From: Pseudobdellovibrionaceae bacterium
GTDB lineage: Bacteria > Bdellovibrionota > Bdellovibrionia > Bdellovibrionales > UBA1609
DNA: 64,000 nucleotides
Assembly: GCA_020635075.1 (NCBI GenBank)
Contig: JACKAM010000001.1
Coordinates: 744,001-808,000, forward strand
Reading direction: 5' to 3'
The notes below the pieces were generated by a model, which had not been told where the DNA came from, did not search any database, and saw only the letters and a list, made by a program, of their open reading frames with translations. Shown piece by piece: positions 63,577 to 64,000 of this stretch (position 1 is its first letter; each line of letters opens with the position of its first letter). A program made the translations under genes and the position numbers.

Positions 63577-64000
63577 ATGTTGAGGATTGGTCTGAGCGTT
63601 ATCACCCTTTTGATTTCTCTGAGTGCCCTGGCTGTCCCGGGCGAAACAGCGCAAAGGTTTAAATTAGATCCCGGACATACCCAGGTGTTGTTCAAAATCA
63701 ATCATTTGGGTTTTAGCTACACCTATGGGATGTTTTCTGACATCAAGGGTGAGTTCTCCATTGACGACAAAGACGTGGGCAAGAGCCAGGTCGCGGTTGA
63801 GATTGCCACTGCCAGCATTAACACTTTGAATAAAGATCGCGACGATCATTTGCGCAAAGCGGACTTTTTTGACGCCAAGAAATTCAAGTCCATCACTTTT
63901 AAGAGCACCAAGGTGGGTAAATCAGGAGAAAACCAATATGAAGTAACAGGAGACCTGTCCCTTCATGGGGTTACCAAGCCCATCACTTTTGTGTTTAACC
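63577..64000 (+). CDS. YceI-family periplasmic protein, 3' end outside window
   Basis: At least 141 residues are visible; the gene runs off the end of the window. Signal peptide LRIGLSVITLLISLSALA, then the YceI lipocalin-like barrel opening FKLDPGHTQVLFKINHLGFSYTYGMF and continuing with DIKGEFSIDD, DDHLRKADFFDAKKFKSITF and GDLSLHGVTKPITF. YceI proteins bind isoprenoid or lipid-like ligands in the periplasm. The ATG is taken at 63577 with GAGGAG 6 nt upstream. The truncation is due only to the window edge. Confidence 0.93.
   Translation, partial: MLRIGLSVITLLISLSALAVPGETAQRFKLDPGHTQVLFKINHLGFSYTYGMFSDIKGEFSIDDKDVGKSQVAVEIATASINTLNKDRDDHLRKADFFDAKKFKSITFKSTKVGKSGENQYEVTGDLSLHGVTKPITFVFN

Overview
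The window is a 64 kb piece of a chromosome from a Gram-negative bacterium with roughly 50 % GC. It encodes an outer-membrane lytic transglycosylase, Lgt, several lipobox proteins and beta-barrels that end in an aromatic residue. The many exported proteins of unknown function, the squalene/phytoene-synthase-like gene, the short UvrA, the HNH gene type and the secreted peptidases would fit Bdellovibrionota. That assignment is inference; no rRNA or marker set is present to prove it. I found no tRNA, rRNA, CRISPR array, prophage or transposase.

Layout. 1-8.2 kb: MltA end, a lipoprotein, a TldD/PmbA-like pair, a DUF2799-like lipoprotein, trpS and a MOSC protein, which stops exactly where a 41-bp perfect inverted repeat begins. 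8.3-14.5 kb: an exported protein converging on the minus-strand operon sucA-sucB-lpd (2-oxoglutarate dehydrogenase). 14.8-18.6 kb: a secreted transglutaminase-elicitor-family protein with a Pep-13-like motif, next to a clostripain-like (C11) peptidase. 18.7-24.8 kb: AsmA-like protein, MscS channel, squalene/phytoene synthase, PAP2 phosphatase and a small membrane protein. 24.8-30.9 kb is accessory: an ATP-grasp enzyme, about 1 kb of 162-bp tandem repeats, a four-helix-bundle protein, an HNH protein and four small membrane proteins, two of them bracketed by a roughly 110-bp direct repeat. 31-37 kb, minus strand: a polysaccharide deacetylase, an LTA-synthase-like transferase, and the operon TVP38 / MerA-like reductase / DUF547. 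37.3-42.3 kb: folE2, a Fur-family regulator, a shortened uvrA and an HD-GYP protein. 42.3-46.7 kb: palindromic repeats, a tiny lipoprotein, a second transglutaminase-elicitor homologue, a DPGQ-repeat protein and an exported protein. 46.8-54.5 kb: hemB-maf, lgt, a barrel that apparently starts at CTG, acs, an M14 carboxypeptidase and an alpha/beta hydrolase. 54.7-63.2 kb: a two-gene module (beta-barrel plus a lipoprotein of about 850-900 residues) present twice in tandem. The window ends inside a YceI gene.

How they work together. The housekeeping part covers TCA-cycle flux and acetate activation, tryptophan charging, haem and folate precursors, nucleotide sanitation, excision repair and lipoprotein maturation. 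The rest is mostly envelope and secretion: wall turnover, membrane homeostasis, and secreted peptidases and transglutaminases. The strongest candidate for an undescribed system is the duplicated barrel-lipoprotein module. In both copies the genes overlap by exactly 11 nt, the proteins are recognisably paralogous, and one lipoprotein keeps a canonical EF-hand loop where the other has lost it.
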